Below the pieces are notes generated by a model. It ran no database searches. It saw only the letters and a list, made by a program, of their open reading frames with translations, and was not told where the DNA came from. Positions 61,927 through 64,000 of a stretch of DNA of 64,000 nucleotides are shown one piece after another. The stretch comes from Desulfocapsaceae bacterium (lineage in GTDB: Bacteria; Desulfobacterota; Desulfobulbia; Desulfobulbales; Desulfocapsaceae), in the NCBI GenBank assembly GCA_031292275.1, contig JARLHL010000114.1:18874-82873 (forward strand). Reading direction: 5' to 3'. How positions within the stretch are numbered: position 1 is the first letter of the stretch; every line of letters begins with the position of its first letter. A program made the translations under genes and the position numbers.

Positions 61927-63075
61927 ATGGATATCACCAAATTCGCCATCCCCGAGATTATTTTCGGCCGCGGAAGTCTCAACTATGCGGGCCAGTGCGC
62001 CTTAAGGCTCGGGGCAAAAAAGGTGTTTCTGGTCAGCGATGCGGGAATCGAGCAGGCCGGATGGGTGCAGAGGCTGATGGACATCCTGGAAAAAGAGGGC
62101 ATAGAGTGGGTCTACTACCCCGGCGTCACCTCCAATCCCCGCGATTTCCAGGTGGAACAGGGGGCCGAGCTCTATTTAAAAAACGGCACCGACGTGATTA
62201 TCGCCATCGGCGGCGGCAGCTCCATGGACACGGCCAAGGGAATCGCCATCATTGCCAGCAACGGCGGCCGGATCAGGGATTACGAGGGCGCCAACCGGGT
62301 CAACCGCCCGCTGCCGCCCATGGTGCTGATCACCACCACAGCCGGCAGCGGCTCGGATATTTCGCAGTTCTGCATCATTACCGATGTGGAACGGGCCCTG
62401 AAGATGTCGATCATCACCCGCACCTTGGTCCCCAATATCTCCATTGTCGACCCCCTGATCCTCCGGACCAAGACCGAGACCCTGATCACCCAGTCGGCCA
62501 TCGATGCCCTGGCCCACGCCATCGAGGCCTACACCTCGACCATCGCCTCGGAATTCACCAAGATGCAGTCGCTCAAGGCCATCGACCTGATTATCAGAAA
62601 CCTCCCCCGGGCCGTTGAGACCCGGTCGCTGGACTCTCTGGAGCAACTGAGTATCGCCTCGGTTGCGGCCTCAATGGCCTTCAGCAACGCCAGCCTGGGG
62701 GTCGAGCACGCCCTGGCCCATTCGCTCGGCGGTCATTTCGACATGCGGCACGGGGTCATCCACCCCATACTGCTCACGGCGGTCATGCGGTTCAATCTCG
62801 ACTATGCCGAGGACAGAATGGCCGATATCGGCCGGGTCATCCTCAACACGACCATGGGCTCTCCCCGCGAGACCGCGCTGGCAGGCATTGAAAAGCTGGA
62901 AGATTTTTTCGACTCCCTGAATGTCTCGCGCAAATTCCGCCAGGAACTCCAGGACAAGGATAAAAGTCTGTTGAAGACCATCTGTAAAAATGCCCTCAAT
63001 GATGCCTGCAATCTGACCAATCCCCGCCCGGCCTCATGGCAGGAGCTGCTGAAAATCTGCAAGGAGGTCTGGTGA
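61927..63075 (+). CDS. Iron-containing alcohol dehydrogenase, second copy
   Basis: A 382-residue type III alcohol dehydrogenase starting MDITKFAIPEIIFGRGSLNY behind AGGAGAAGCTC. The nucleotide loop is IAIGGGSSMDTAKG, and the iron ligands lie in SAIDALAHAIEAYTS, VEHALAHSLGGH and DMRHGVIHPI. It is only moderately similar to the enzyme at 46439-47620. Its stop overlaps the start of the following kinase (TGATG), so alcohol oxidation and sensing are translated together. With Mop it can turn alcohols into acids. Confidence 0.92.
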   Translation: MDITKFAIPEIIFGRGSLNYAGQCALRLGAKKVFLVSDAGIEQAGWVQRLMDILEKEGIEWVYYPGVTSNPRDFQVEQGAELYLKNGTDVIIAIGGGSSMDTAKGIAIIASNGGRIRDYEGANRVNRPLPPMVLITTTAGSGSDISQFCIITDVERALKMSIITRTLVPNISIVDPLILRTKTETLITQSAIDALAHAIEAYTSTIASEFTKMQSLKAIDLIIRNLPRAVETRSLDSLEQLSIASVAASMAFSNASLGVEHALAHSLGGHFDMRHGVIHPILLTAVMRFNLDYAEDRMADIGRVILNTTMGSPRETALAGIEKLEDFFDSLNVSRKFRQELQDKDKSLLKTICKNALNDACNLTNPRPASWQELLKICKEVW

Positions 63076-64000
63076 TGAAGACCTCAACAACCCTGCAGGA
63101 CCTGATCGGCATCGAACACTGCAAGCTCGGCTTTTATCAGGATCTGCAACAGAAGGTTGAACAGCTGAAGAACTCCAACAGAGAGCTTGAGAAAAAGCGC
63201 AGGGAGATCCAGGCCGTGCTGGACGGCATCACCGACCTGATGCTGGTCATATCGGAGGATATGACCATCCAGCAGGCAAATCATGTGTTTACCGAGTGGT
63301 TTCCCGGTGTCGACCCCATCGGTCTCAAATGCTATCAGGTCTTTCACGACCAGACCAGGAGCTGCGAATCCTGTCCTGTCCGGCGCGCCCTCGACCGCGA
63401 TGAGATCGTCAAGGATATCCGCATCTACAAAGTCAACGGCAAATTCAAGCATTTTGAGATAATCGCCTCCCCGCTCAAATCGGAACCCTCACGCGAACGC
63501 AATGTCCTGCTGTTCAAACGGGATGTCACCCTGGAGAAGGAATATCAGGCCCAGTTCTATCAGGCGGAGAAGATGGCCACCGTCGGGGCGCTTGCCGCCG
63601 GAGTGGCCCACGAAATCAACAATCCGCTGGCCGCCATCCGCGGCTTCGCCGAGGGGCTGCACCGCAGGATAGACCGGATCCGGGACAAGGTGGACAAGGA
63701 CCTTGTCGATGACTTTACCGAATATACCGAAACGATCATCAAGGAGTGTCTCCGCTGCCGCGATATTGTCCAGACCCTGTTGACTTTCAGCCGTCCGGTG
63801 GCATCCAGCCTCTGCCCCGTCGATATAAACAAATGCGTCGCCGATACCCTCTTCATCCTCAAGCATCATTTCAAGGATCAGGCCAATATCTCGATAAAAA
63901 CGGAGCTGCAGGCGAATCTTCCCCGGATCATGGGCGATGAGTCCCAGCTGAAGCAGGTGATTATCAACCTCTTCATCAATGCCCTGGATGCCACGGAAAA
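63075..64000 (+). CDS. PAS histidine kinase, cut by the right edge
   Basis: A soluble sensor kinase open to the right edge (308 codons visible). The start (MKTSTTLQDLIGIEHCKLGF) overlaps the dehydrogenase stop. A coiled helix leads into a PAS domain (AVLDGITDLMLVISEDMTIQ) with a Cys trio, CESCPVRRAL, that could hold iron or sense redox. The H-box is VGALAAGVAHEINNPLAAI and the N-box starts QVIINLFINALDA at the edge. The G-boxes lie beyond the window. Being coupled to the alcohol dehydrogenase, it probably senses alcohol or redox state for this locus; a regulator probably follows. Confidence 0.88.
   Translation, partial: MKTSTTLQDLIGIEHCKLGFYQDLQQKVEQLKNSNRELEKKRREIQAVLDGITDLMLVISEDMTIQQANHVFTEWFPGVDPIGLKCYQVFHDQTRSCESCPVRRALDRDEIVKDIRIYKVNGKFKHFEIIASPLKSEPSRERNVLLFKRDVTLEKEYQAQFYQAEKMATVGALAAGVAHEINNPLAAIRGFAEGLHRRIDRIRDKVDKDLVDDFTEYTETIIKECLRCRDIVQTLLTFSRPVASSLCPVDINKCVADTLFILKHHFKDQANISIKTELQANLPRIMGDESQLKQVIINLFINALDATE

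Overview
The window reads as a chromosomal segment of an anaerobic, probably sulfate-reducing bacterium of the Desulfobacterota (old Deltaproteobacteria). The evidence is indirect: a Desulfovibrio-type molybdenum aldehyde oxidoreductase with its full set of accessory genes, a group-3-like [NiFe] hydrogenase, many NtrC-type sigma-54 activators, DUF4388/Roadblock proteins and an exosortase-associated acyltransferase with a PEP-CTERM protein. No rRNA, tRNA, ribosomal or dsr gene is present, so the genus cannot be fixed. No CRISPR array, insertion sequence or complete prophage was seen.

Layout. 1-16.3 kb: signalling genes (a response-regulator/PAS kinase cut by the left edge, an HDOD-kinase, a chemoreceptor, a HAMP kinase with an NtrC activator), a few envelope proteins (CreA, a DUF2127 membrane protein, a small secreted protein), then a compact Usp / cytidylate-kinase-like / TauE-SafE / receiver operon with a possible sigma-54 promoter. 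16.4-23.5 kb: exosortase-associated acyltransferase, PEP-CTERM protein, and a GAF-PAS kinase with an NtrC partner. 23.5-31.5 kb: poorly characterised genes (helical protein, lipoprotein, phospholipase D, GH108 lysozyme, zinc-ribbon protein, SPFH protein, methyltransferase). 31.5-45.6 kb: DUF4388 protein, a second HDOD-kinase paralogue, a hydrogenase operon carrying two copies of a V4R-like protein, and a Roadblock / kinase / NtrC / receiver-DUF4388-Roadblock signalling block. 46.3-64 kb: an alcohol-to-acid oxidation island. An iron alcohol dehydrogenase behind a near-perfect sigma-54 promoter is followed by the aldehyde oxidoreductase (Mop), ten co-oriented accessory genes mostly with overlapping start and stop codons, a second iron alcohol dehydrogenase, and a kinase cut by the right edge.

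How it fits together. The alcohol dehydrogenases would make aldehydes that Mop oxidises to acids. XdhC, the NTP-transferase-HD protein and the MoeA-like protein would make and insert the molybdenum cofactor. The FAD/FeS dicluster-binding protein is the best candidate electron outlet. The radical SAM protein, methyltransferase, C-GCAxxG-C-C protein, small redox protein, CoA ligase and histidine phosphatase have no settled role.

The strongest signal outside genes is a dispersed repeat of about 100 bp, seen in nine copies (A to I). It has a conserved hairpin end with a compensating base-pair change and an inverted ATGAAAG/CTTTCAT arm pair. In three copies its conserved end lies 25-26 bp from the start codon of a signalling or surface-related gene. 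It could be a structured RNA leader, a miniature mobile element, or both.

All family assignments come from reading motifs; no database search was run.
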